A DNA stretch of 8,528 bases from CAZRXG01 sp964603985. GTDB taxonomy: Bacteria > Chloroflexota > Anaerolineae > Aggregatilineales > UBA3940. The notes under the pieces are model-generated. The model worked only from the letters and a program-made list of their open reading frames with translations. It was not told where the DNA came from and did no database searches. The DNA lies in the NCBI GenBank assembly GCA_964603985.1, contig CAZRXG010000078.1, forward strand, positions 1 through 8,528, written 5' to 3'. The translations under genes and the position numbers were made by a program. This document shows positions 1 through 5,320 of this stretch, in pieces (within the stretch, counting starts at the first letter, position 1; every line of letters begins with the position of its first letter).

Positions 1-60
1 CTCCGCGCAGCGTGGGGGAGGGGTGGGGCAGCGAAGCTGCACCGGGGAGGGGGGCCAAGC
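1..60. other. G-tract block with internal hairpin
   Basis: Five G-runs are visible: 14-18, 20-23, 25-28, 44-47 and 49-54. Between the third and fourth lies a perfect 5-bp hairpin (28-32 pairs with 36-40, loop GAA at 33-35). The arrangement could form a G-quadruplex with a hairpin in its long loop on the + strand. A similar layout occurs at 5242-5280. I see no coding potential here. The sequence left of position 1 is unknown, so this may be the tail of a longer intergenic element. Confidence 0.45.
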
Positions 61-156
61 TGACCGGCTAATTGCTAACCGCTAACTGCTAACCGGCTAA
101 CTGCTAATTGCTAACCGCTAACCGGCTAACTGCTAATTGCTAACCGCTGACCGCTA
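61..156. repeat. Short tandem repeat array, heptamer GCTAAYY in 29-bp units
   Basis: The stretch is built almost wholly from GCTAACC, GCTAACT and GCTAATT heptamers, with an extra G after some units. These combine into a 29-bp higher-order unit. Copies 91-119 and 120-148 are identical, and 62-90 matches them at 24 of 29 positions. The last units degrade to GCTGACC and GCTA. The array stops a few bases before the ribosome binding site of the next gene, so it occupies that gene's promoter/leader region. There are no unique spacers between units, so it is not a CRISPR array. Confidence 0.85.
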
Positions 157-160
157 CACC

Positions 161-168
161 AAAGGAGG
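161..168 (+). promoter_or_regulatory. Ribosome binding site for the 175-1518 gene
   Basis: AAAGGAGG lies 6 nt before a GTG codon at 175. It decides the start: GTG opens a protein with a Lys-Lys-x-Arg N-terminus followed by a hydrophobic segment, as expected for a membrane anchor or signal sequence. Confidence 0.8.
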
Positions 169-174
169 TATCAA

Positions 175-1518
175 GTGAAGAAGAGTCGAGTGCATCCCTG
201 CGCGGCGATTGTCGCATTCGTGCTGGCGTTCGTCCTGACGCTCAGCCTGCCGCCCACCCTGGTGGCCTTCAATATCAGCCGGGTGGTGTTCAACAAGGGG
301 CTGATGACGCGCGTCGTCACCCGCATCCTGGCCGACTCCGAGCTGATCCCGGCCGGGATGGCCTGGTATTCGGAGATCCGCGCCCGCGAGCGCGTCGACA
401 CCGGGCTGGCCGTGCCCAACGAAAACGAGCCGGACGTGGTGCAGTTGATGTCGTTCCTGGACATGGACGACTGGCGCAGCGTCAGGGAAGAGGTGTTCAA
501 GGACGAGTTCATCGCGAGCTGGGTCGGGGACGGCTTCGACGGCGTATACGGCTGGCTCGATTCGGACGACCGCTTCCCGCAGGTGGTGTTTGACATGCGC
601 GCCCCCAAGGCGCACGCCGACGGCCAGGGCGGTGAGAACGCCCTCATGCTCGCCTATGGCGCGCTGCCGCCCTGCAGGGAGGATCAGATCGAAGATTTCA
701 AGCACCGCGCCGACCTGGCCCTCGCCGTCCAGGCACTGTTCAATGAGTGCCCGCTGCCCGACCCCTGGACCGAGGAGGCCAACGCCCAGTTCCGGGCCTG
801 TGCCGGGGATTCGGAGGGGCTTGGGGCACTCCTCACACTGTGCACCTACCCCGACCCCTGGACGGAGACGGGGGCCCAGGTGTTCGTCGAGTGCGCCCAG
901 ATCGGCGAGAAGGGCGAGGCGCTCTACAATCTGTGCCAGTTCCCTGAGCCGTACACCGAGGACCAGATCAACGACTACCGCGACTCACTGCACGACGTGC
1001 TGGAGGACCTCCCCGATGACTACAACGCCACCAACGTGGCCGTCAAAGGCGGGGTCGTGCTCCTGGAGGATGTCGAGCCGGAACATTTCAAGTGGCAGTT
1101 GAAGATCACGCGCCTGGTTTCACAATTGGGGCTGCTGATCCCGGCCCTGCTGCTGGTGCTGATCTTCCTGGTCGGCGGGCAGTCGATCAAGATGGCCGGT
1201 TACTGGATGGGTGTGCCTCTGGTGCTGGGCAGCCTGCTGGCGATGCCGGTGGCCGTCATCCACCGCCCCGTGATCACCGCCCTGCTGGTCAGCGCACCCG
1301 CGCTGGTGGTCCCAGAGTACTTCGTCGCAGAGGCCACGAGCGCGGTCGCCGAGCTGGCGCGCACGATCTTCTATCCCATGCTGGTGCAGGCGGTGCTGAT
1401 CCTCGGCCTGGGCGTGGTATTCATCGTCATCGCCGCCCTGGCCCGGCCCGGCGCGCGGGTCACGATGGAGGAGGAAGTCGAGGAGGAGGACGAGGACCTA
1501 TCACACAGGCCGGGCTGA
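175..1518 (+). CDS. Membrane protein with 31-residue Cys repeats, unknown function
   Basis: 447 aa, GTG start with a strong ribosome binding site. I do not recognise a named family. Visible layout: a short basic N-terminus; hydrophobic helix about 10-32; a long hydrophilic and probably extracytoplasmic region about 33-310; three or four hydrophobic helices (about 312-334, 342-362, possibly 366-380, and 401-423); then a very acidic tail (432-441 is nearly all Glu/Asp). Within the soluble region, cysteines fall at 192, 209, 223, 240 and 254. The spacing is x16, x13, x16, x13, so the repeat is 31 residues. Each repeat begins C-x2-P-[DE]-P-[WY]-T-E, and a further Cys at 167 sits in a related Cys-x-Glu-Asp-Gln-Ile segment. 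The cysteines could form disulfides outside the cytoplasm or bind a ligand or metal. The gene stands alone between the heptamer array and a terminator, so context gives no function. That it is a real membrane protein is well supported; any role is open. Confidence 0.85.
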   Translation: MKKSRVHPCAAIVAFVLAFVLTLSLPPTLVAFNISRVVFNKGLMTRVVTRILADSELIPAGMAWYSEIRARERVDTGLAVPNENEPDVVQLMSFLDMDDWRSVREEVFKDEFIASWVGDGFDGVYGWLDSDDRFPQVVFDMRAPKAHADGQGGENALMLAYGALPPCREDQIEDFKHRADLALAVQALFNECPLPDPWTEEANAQFRACAGDSEGLGALLTLCTYPDPWTETGAQVFVECAQIGEKGEALYNLCQFPEPYTEDQINDYRDSLHDVLEDLPDDYNATNVAVKGGVVLLEDVEPEHFKWQLKITRLVSQLGLLIPALLLVLIFLVGGQSIKMAGYWMGVPLVLGSLLAMPVAVIHRPVITALLVSAPALVVPEYFVAEATSAVAELARTIFYPMLVQAVLILGLGVVFIVIAALARPGARVTMEEEVEEEDEDLSHRPG

Positions 1519-1552
1519 CACCTGTCATTGCCGGTCACATCCCCCACAAATC

Positions 1553-1582
1553 AGCGACCGCCGCTCCCGGCGGTCGCTTTTT
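1553..1582 (+). terminator. Intrinsic terminator of the 175-1518 gene
   Basis: A perfect 11-bp GC-rich stem (1553-1563 pairs with 1568-1578) has a 4-nt CTCC loop and runs into five T residues (1578-1582). It starts 35 nt after the TGA stop. This is a textbook rho-independent terminator for + strand transcription. The A-run needed for the reverse direction is weak. Confidence 0.92.
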
Positions 1583-1623
1583 GTGCCCTTGATGCTCCAC
1601 AGCACCGGGTGAAGAGCGCCTGT

Positions 1624-1641
1624 AATCTGCGTAATCACTGG
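1624..1641. repeat. Dispersed short repeat, copy 1 (AATCTGYGTAATC core)
   Basis: Eighteen bases match 5283-5300 at 15 positions, with 11 of the first 13 bases (AATCTGYGTAATC apart from the Y position) effectively the same in both. Both copies are intergenic. This copy abuts the left arm of the palindromic element at 1642-1675. It may be part of a small dispersed intergenic element, but two copies are thin evidence. Confidence 0.4.
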
Positions 1642-1675
1642 AGTTTCGCCCTTTTTGCTCGATTCTGGCGAAACT
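1642..1675. repeat. Palindromic intergenic element, copy A
   Basis: The arm AGTTTCGCC (1642-1650) is perfectly complementary to GGCGAAACT (1667-1675) across a 16-nt T-rich loop. The same arms recur at 2676-2719, with a similar T-rich loop and with similar flanking bases on the right side (consensus GGCGAAACTRCARTARAGA). The two are therefore copies of one element and not independent hairpins. Its right edge contains TACAAT (1675-1680), which resembles a sigma-70 -10 box, but I see no good -35. Confidence 0.75.
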
Positions 1676-1738
1676 ACAATAGAGAGATGCGTAATGCCAA
1701 GACGAAAGCGACCAATTGGGGAGAGATTTCGGCAATGG

Positions 1739-1814
1739 TTTTGAGCATGGCACACTTTCCATTGGAGCAGACAGGCACTCGGCCATTCTACGTCAGCTTT
1801 GCCTCTGCTCAAAA
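1739..1814. repeat. Overlapping inverted repeats
   Basis: TTTTGAGCA (1739-1747) is perfectly complementary to TGCTCAAAA (1806-1814). A second pairing uses part of the same right arm: GAGCAGA (1765-1771) with TCTGCTC (1804-1810), extended by GGCA (1774-1777) with TGCC (1800-1803) after a 2-nt bulge. The two pairings exclude each other. No T-tract follows, so it is not a standard terminator. Confidence 0.45.
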
Positions 1815-1911
1815 TTGGACTACACTGCTGGCGAAAGTCGAGTCCTATTTTGCCCGTACCTTGTAGTTACCCGAAAGGAGTACCCCAAGATTTGCTCATT
1901 CTGACAGCAAA

Positions 1912-1978
1912 GTGTCGGGTGGCCAGCTCATTCGCCAGACCACGTAAAAGGTGGGGTGAGCACCCACACTGGCGACAC
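1912..1978 (+). other. Possible structured leader with three-way junction
   Basis: A closing helix GTGTCG (1912-1917) with CGACAC (1973-1978) encloses two hairpins. The first pairs 1918-1923 with 1934-1941 with a 2-nt bulge; the second pairs GTGGG 1951-1955 with CCCAC 1963-1967. An alternative 7-bp pairing is TCGCCAG (1932-1938) with CTGGCGA (1969-1975). The fold ends 54 nt before the ATG of the DUF6326-like gene, where a regulatory leader would sit. I match it to no known riboswitch. Folds like this also arise by chance. Confidence 0.3.
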
Positions 1979-2018
1979 AAACCCCTACCGGATCGCAGTT
2001 CGGCAGATACTTGAACCC

Positions 2019-2025
2019 AGGAGGA
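2019..2025 (+). promoter_or_regulatory. Ribosome binding site for the 2033-2470 gene
   Basis: AGGAGGA lies 7 nt before the ATG at 2033. It favours this start over the in-frame ATG at 2057, which has no comparable upstream sequence. Confidence 0.8.
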
Positions 2026-2032
2026 ATGAAAC

Positions 2033-2470
2033 ATGAACACGCAAGAGACCCCGACAATGCTGGAAGATAGGAAAGTGAATGTGAAGGCCAAGCTCGCCCT
2101 GCTGTGGGTGGCTTTGATGTTCTTCTATATATATAACGATCTTTTCTCATTCTTTCAGCCGGGGCACGTAGCAGAACTGGTAGAGGGACACCTAGAAGGC
2201 GTACAGTTCACTCAAACACTCCTGTTCGGCGCGGCGGTGTTGATGGCGTTTCCGAGCTTCATGGTCCTTCTGTCCCTCACATTGAAGGCCAGAGCGAATC
2301 GCCTGGTGAACATCATCGTAGGCATTTTCCATGTGCTTGTCCTGCTCGGCACGCAGTTTGTGGGCGAGGGCGAGCCCTGGTTTTATTGGAGATTCTACGA
2401 GCTTCTGGAAGCCGTGTTCATTGCGCTCATTATCTGGACGGCGTGGAAGTGGCCCGCACAGCCAGCGTGA
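2033..2470 (+). CDS. Small four-helix membrane protein, DUF6326-like
   Basis: 145 aa with four hydrophobic segments (about 20-41, 60-83, 90-108 and 117-139) linked by short loops and no signal peptide. The first helix region, Val-Lys-Ala-Lys-Leu followed by a Trp- and Phe-rich helix ending Tyr-Ile-Tyr-Asn-Asp, and the Trp-Tyr-rich start of helix 4 recall the uncharacterised DUF6326 family. That match is from memory and moderate. No catalytic motif is visible, and the role and substrate are unknown. The gene stands alone: a long, structured non-coding stretch lies upstream and a convergent permease gene downstream. It sits between two copies of a palindromic element (1642-1675 and 2676-2719) and looks less GC-rich than its neighbours, which would fit acquisition by transfer. 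Confidence 0.8.
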   Translation: MNTQETPTMLEDRKVNVKAKLALLWVALMFFYIYNDLFSFFQPGHVAELVEGHLEGVQFTQTLLFGAAVLMAFPSFMVLLSLTLKARANRLVNIIVGIFHVLVLLGTQFVGEGEPWFYWRFYELLEAVFIALIIWTAWKWPAQPA

Positions 2471-2482
2471 GCCGCCTGCACG

Positions 2483-2499
2483 CTCCCGCCGCGCGGGAG
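2483..2499. terminator. GC-rich hairpin after the DUF6326-like gene
   Basis: CTCCCGC (2483-2489) pairs perfectly with GCGGGAG (2493-2499) across a 3-nt loop, 12 nt after the stop. No T-tract follows on either strand. It may protect the mRNA 3' end or weaken transcription, but it is not a standard intrinsic terminator. Confidence 0.35.
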
Positions 2500-2532
2500 G
2501 TCTGGTCGCCCACAGACGCACGAAACTGCGGC

Positions 2533-2560
2533 CCCGGCTTGATGCCCCATCCAAGCCGGG
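2533..2560. terminator. Hairpin between convergent genes
   Basis: CCCGGCTT (2533-2540) pairs perfectly with AAGCCGGG (2553-2560) across a 12-nt loop. On the + strand it is followed by ATCGTTTGCG, a poor T-tract. It is a plausible weak terminator for the + strand gene ending at 2470. Confidence 0.4.
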
Positions 2561-2675
2561 ATCGTTTGCGTTCAGCAGATTGGGGCGCGGCCCAGTTCCT
2601 GACCGGACACTTCTGCTGTGAGCTAACCTGGACACCCCGGAAACAGGCCCTAAACCTTGGGACAGTTTGTCCTAT

Positions 2676-2719
2676 CTGCAGTTTCGCCTTTTTTCACGGC
2701 GCTTTTGGCGAAACTGCAG
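2676..2719. repeat. Palindromic intergenic element, copy B
   Basis: The 13-nt arm CTGCAGTTTCGCC (2676-2688) is perfectly complementary to GGCGAAACTGCAG (2707-2719) across an 18-nt loop that starts with six T and ends with four T. It shares the AGTTTCGCC/GGCGAAACT arms and the right flank with copy A at 1642-1675. It lies 46 nt beyond the stop of the - strand permease gene and may also slow transcription between the convergent genes. Confidence 0.8.
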
Positions 2720-2764
2720 TAAAGATTTGGCGAATCCACATTGCCTTATCTTGGTGGCACGAAC

Positions 2765-5161
2765 CTACTCATACGCCAGCGCCTCGCGGATGCTGATCCG
2801 TGCCGCGCTCCGGGCAGGCAGGAAACTGGCAGCTGCAGACAGCAGGCTCGCAAGCACCAACCATACCCCCACGCCGAGTAATGAATAGCTGTACGGCATC
2901 GGCTTGCCGAGAAAGGCTATCCACATTGCATCACCAAGCAGTTTGTTCAAAGGGATGGCAAGCACCGCTCCCAGCAGAGCGCTGATCGCCCCGGTCAACA
3001 TTCCCTCGACGATGACGATCCCCCACACCGCCCGGTTCGCTGCGCCAATGGCCCGCATCACGCCGATCTCGCGTGTGCGCTCGATAACGTTCAGGCTCAA
3101 GGTTCCCATCAAGCCCAGGCCACCGACGATGGCCAGCAGGATTGCCATGAACAACAGGCTGCCCACCAGCGTATCGATCATGGCCCCTCCACTCGCCAGG
3201 AACTGCCCGATGGACTGCGAGGAACCGATTCCGATGCCGCTCTCTTTGAAGCGTTCCTCGACTTCCTGCAGGATGTTGAACTGCACGTTGGCATCGTCCT
3301 CCCCTGTCTCAATGACGACATAGTTCGCGAGCCCGGTCATCCCACCGGCACGAGCGTAGCTCTCGGCGCTGACGTAGGCAAAGCCGGTCGTGTCACCCAC
3401 TTTGATCTGCCGCACCACGCCGACGATCTCCCAGTACTCTTCGTGCTCGCCAATTTCGAGCCGGATCGCATCACCCAGTGCAATTCCTGGCTCTTCTTCC
3501 AACAAATTTTCCATGACGACAATCGTGTTGTGCTCACCTTCCTGCAACCAGCGCCCGGCGATCAGGTTCCTGCCGATATAGGGCGAAGATGGTGAGGCCG
3601 CGTAAACGATCAGGGTGGAGCCTTCGGTGCCGTCGGGTCGGATGACCGGAGTCTCTGCCACGTTCCATGCCTCGACGCCTACCACACCCGGCACGCTGCG
3701 CGCCACGCGTTCGATGCGCCCCGCGGGGATCGGTTCACTGAGGGTGATCCCCAGATCATATCCAAAGAGGCTGAACAGTTCTTCGTACGCGACAAGCGCA
3801 CTGTCGCGCACGCTGAAGATCGAGATGAAGATGGCCCCGGCCAACGCTAATGTAGTGAGCGTCAGCGTGAGCCGCCCTTTGCGCCGGAAAGCGTTACGCA
3901 GGGAGAGCAGCAGGGGGCGCGGCAGGCCCCGGGCTTTTCCGAGGAGACGATCCACCGGGCCGCGTTTTAAGCTGGTCTGACTGATCCCGTAGTCGCTCAA
4001 CGCTTCCCTGACAGTGATCCGCGTGCCGGAGAGGATGGGAAGCAAGGCGGCCAGCGGCGGAAACAGGGTGGCCAGCATGATCTGGATCATCACCACTCCT
4101 GGATCGATGCCGATATGCTGAATATCGAAATTCATCATTCTGGCGGTGAAGGATGAGAACGCCCACCCACCGAGCATGCCGAGCGGAACGGCCACCACTA
4201 AGGAGAGCAGGCCGAAAACCAGCGCCGTCACCAGGTAGATACCCATCACCTGCCTGGTGCGTGCCCCTATAGCCTTCATCATACCGATCTGTCGCATCTG
4301 CTGTTCGAGCATCGCGGAGATGGTGTTGGCGATCAGAAAAGCGCTCAGAAGCAGCGCAAACCCGCCCACGGCCCCCATCACGGCCAGTATTCCATCAAAA
4401 TCCTCTTCGCCCCAGTGCGCACCCGGCTCCGGGACGGTGCTGCGGTATACGATGTAGCCCTCACGCTCGATACGCTCCTGGATCAGCTTGGCCGTCTTCT
4501 CGATAGCTTCCCTGTCATCTGCATCCTGCGCGACGACGATGTGAAGCTGGTTGTAATACCGCGATCCGCACAGCCATTCAAGCGTGTCGAGGGTGATGTA
4601 GCCATAAGCTTTCAGGGCGTAAAAGGTGGGCAGCTTGTCGACATCATGGGCAATCCCGGTTACAAATAAATCGCGTTCCTGGCCGTCGGGCAGCTCGATG
4701 TGGATGGTGTCACCGGGCGTGTAATTGGGCCTGGCAACGAGCAGCGAGCGTTCAAGCAGCACGCCGCGGCGGGCGGGTGGCCAGTCCCCACTCTCCGGCA
4801 CGATGACGTTGATCGCCATCCGGTCGAAGTCCTCAACCGCGAATAGTTCCAGGGTGAGCCACTCCTGGGAGCTTAGCTGCATGTTAACGGTATAGGTGGC
4901 CCGCCCCTCGGCCTGGGCCACTTCGCGCATACCTTCGATGGCCCGGACGAGGTCATTCTCGAAGGAGGAGATTGTCATCGTGATACTGGCTGGGTGAGTT
5001 GCCAGATAGGCCCGACGCGCCTCGCGGGGTAGCACCCTCTGGGATGTCCCAAGCAACCCAAAGGCGAATATCCCGACCGCAATCGCCATTACCACGAGGG
5101 TGGTCCGGAACTTGTGGCCCCAAAGATCACGGATGACTTTGTACCATCGAGGTGCGAGCAT
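2765..5161 (-). CDS. ABC transporter permease, two FtsX/MacB-like modules
   Basis: 798 aa, the usual size for permeases with two FtsX-like halves. In such transporters the permease works with a cytoplasmic ATPase to move lipids, lipoproteins, peptides or drugs, or to transmit mechanical force. Visible order: helix 1 about 20-38; a large periplasmic-type MacB domain about 40-255; helices about 258-282, 306-330 and 355-376; a linker; helix about 432-451; a second outer domain about 452-660; helices about 664-690, 711-740 and 760-782. Duplicated signatures show the two halves: Gln-Ile-Gly-Met-Met-Lys-Ala-Ile-Gly (291-299) and Arg-Glu-Ile-Gly-Val-Met-Arg-Ala-Ile-Gly (697-706), plus Arg-Glu-Ala-Leu at 385-388 and again near the C-terminus (792-795). 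The ATG gives the expected short cytoplasmic start ahead of helix 1, but the upstream ribosome binding site is weak (an AGGGA about 12 nt away). No ATPase or fusion-protein gene lies in the window, so the substrate cannot be inferred. Confidence 0.95.
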   Translation of the reverse strand: MLAPRWYKVIRDLWGHKFRTTLVVMAIAVGIFAFGLLGTSQRVLPREARRAYLATHPASITMTISSFENDLVRAIEGMREVAQAEGRATYTVNMQLSSQEWLTLELFAVEDFDRMAINVIVPESGDWPPARRGVLLERSLLVARPNYTPGDTIHIELPDGQERDLFVTGIAHDVDKLPTFYALKAYGYITLDTLEWLCGSRYYNQLHIVVAQDADDREAIEKTAKLIQERIEREGYIVYRSTVPEPGAHWGEEDFDGILAVMGAVGGFALLLSAFLIANTISAMLEQQMRQIGMMKAIGARTRQVMGIYLVTALVFGLLSLVVAVPLGMLGGWAFSSFTARMMNFDIQHIGIDPGVVMIQIMLATLFPPLAALLPILSGTRITVREALSDYGISQTSLKRGPVDRLLGKARGLPRPLLLSLRNAFRRKGRLTLTLTTLALAGAIFISIFSVRDSALVAYEELFSLFGYDLGITLSEPIPAGRIERVARSVPGVVGVEAWNVAETPVIRPDGTEGSTLIVYAASPSSPYIGRNLIAGRWLQEGEHNTIVVMENLLEEEPGIALGDAIRLEIGEHEEYWEIVGVVRQIKVGDTTGFAYVSAESYARAGGMTGLANYVVIETGEDDANVQFNILQEVEERFKESGIGIGSSQSIGQFLASGGAMIDTLVGSLLFMAILLAIVGGLGLMGTLSLNVIERTREIGVMRAIGAANRAVWGIVIVEGMLTGAISALLGAVLAIPLNKLLGDAMWIAFLGKPMPYSYSLLGVGVWLVLASLLSAAASFLPARSAARISIREALAYE

Positions 5162-5183
5162 CGTCGGTGAATCCCTGTAGGGT

Positions 5184-5198
5184 CTGGCCTCTCGCCAG
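5184..5198. other. Small hairpin in the permease leader
   Basis: CTGGC (5184-5188) pairs with GCCAG (5194-5198) across a 5-nt loop, 22 nt before the permease start codon on the - strand. CCCTG/CAGGG repeats around it allow a competing pairing. It could affect translation where the ribosome binding site is already weak, or be chance. Confidence 0.25.
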
Positions 5199-5241
5199 GG
5201 AGGGAAGAAGCCGGACGAACTAAATACTCAAGGTGCATCAT

Positions 5242-5280
5242 GGGGGAGGGAAAAGCGCCCCGAGAGCGCTTGGGAGGGGG
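5242..5280. other. G-tract, hairpin, G-tract element
   Basis: On the + strand GGGGGAGGG (5242-5250) and its mirror image GGGAGGGGG (5272-5280) flank a 6-bp hairpin. Four G-runs with a folded central loop could form a G-quadruplex. The block at 14-54 has the same plan with different hairpin sequence. The hairpin is also the likely terminator of the - strand operon. Confidence 0.45.
5251..5271 (-). terminator. Likely terminator of the propeller, repair and glycosyltransferase operon
   Basis: Read on the - strand, AAGCGC (5271-5266) pairs with GCGCTT (5258-5253) across a 7-nt loop and runs into TTTT followed by CCC. It lies about 50 nt after the glycosyltransferase stop and separates that gene from the permease. 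The T-tract is short, so termination may be partial. Confidence 0.55.
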
Positions 5281-5307
5281 TGAATCTGTGTAATCCGTGG
5301 TTCACCC
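5278..5307. repeat. Inverted repeat holding dispersed repeat copy 2
   Basis: GGGTGAA (5278-5284) is perfectly complementary to TTCACCC (5301-5307). The 16-nt loop and its edge contain the sequence at 5283-5300 that matches 1624-1641 at 15 of 18 positions. It lies between the glycosyltransferase stop and the terminator-like hairpin at 5251-5271, so it would be within the operon's 3' end. Confidence 0.5.
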
Positions 5308-5320
5308 ATCTCCCCGCACT

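Larger units (their letters stand above)
1583..2032. other. Intergenic stretch of about 450 bp with no convincing gene
   Basis: Open frames here are short, overlap each other on both strands, lack good ribosome binding sites and match nothing I recognise. The stretch holds the palindromic element at 1642-1675, overlapping inverted repeats at 1739-1814, a possible three-way-junction fold at 1912-1978, and the ribosome binding site of the next gene. By eye it is less GC-rich than the flanking genes. It may be the leader of the 2033-2470 gene, the remains of an inserted element, or both. Confidence 0.6.

Noticed and set aside
61..156. Possible CRISPR array, because the repeat unit is 29 bp
   Set aside because: The units are directly adjacent with no unique spacers, and they break down into heptamers; no cas genes are present.
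590..1102. + strand frame of 170 aa inside the first gene
   Set aside because: The product is rich in Arg, Pro, Ser and Thr and overlaps the well-supported membrane protein in another frame.
1675..1680. TACAAT as a definite promoter -10 box
   Set aside because: It fits the consensus, but only a poor T-rich hexamer stands at the -35 distance and the sister element at 2676-2719 lacks the box, so it was not listed as a promoter.
1525..1812. - strand frame of 95 aa in the same stretch, possibly a transposase remnant
   Set aside because: It also reads through the terminator and palindrome, and no DDE-type or other transposase motif is visible.
1528..1866. + strand frame of 112 aa in the gene-poor stretch
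   Set aside because: It begins before and runs through the strong terminator and the palindromic element, has no ribosome binding site, and resembles no family I know.
1912..1978. tRNA gene, because the fold is compact and of similar length
   Set aside because: There is no TTC-type T-loop, no anticodon arm of the right size and no 7-bp acceptor stem in register.
2521..2529. CGAAACTGC, identical to part of the palindromic element's right arm
   Set aside because: Only 9 bases match and there is no left arm nearby, so chance is a sufficient explanation.
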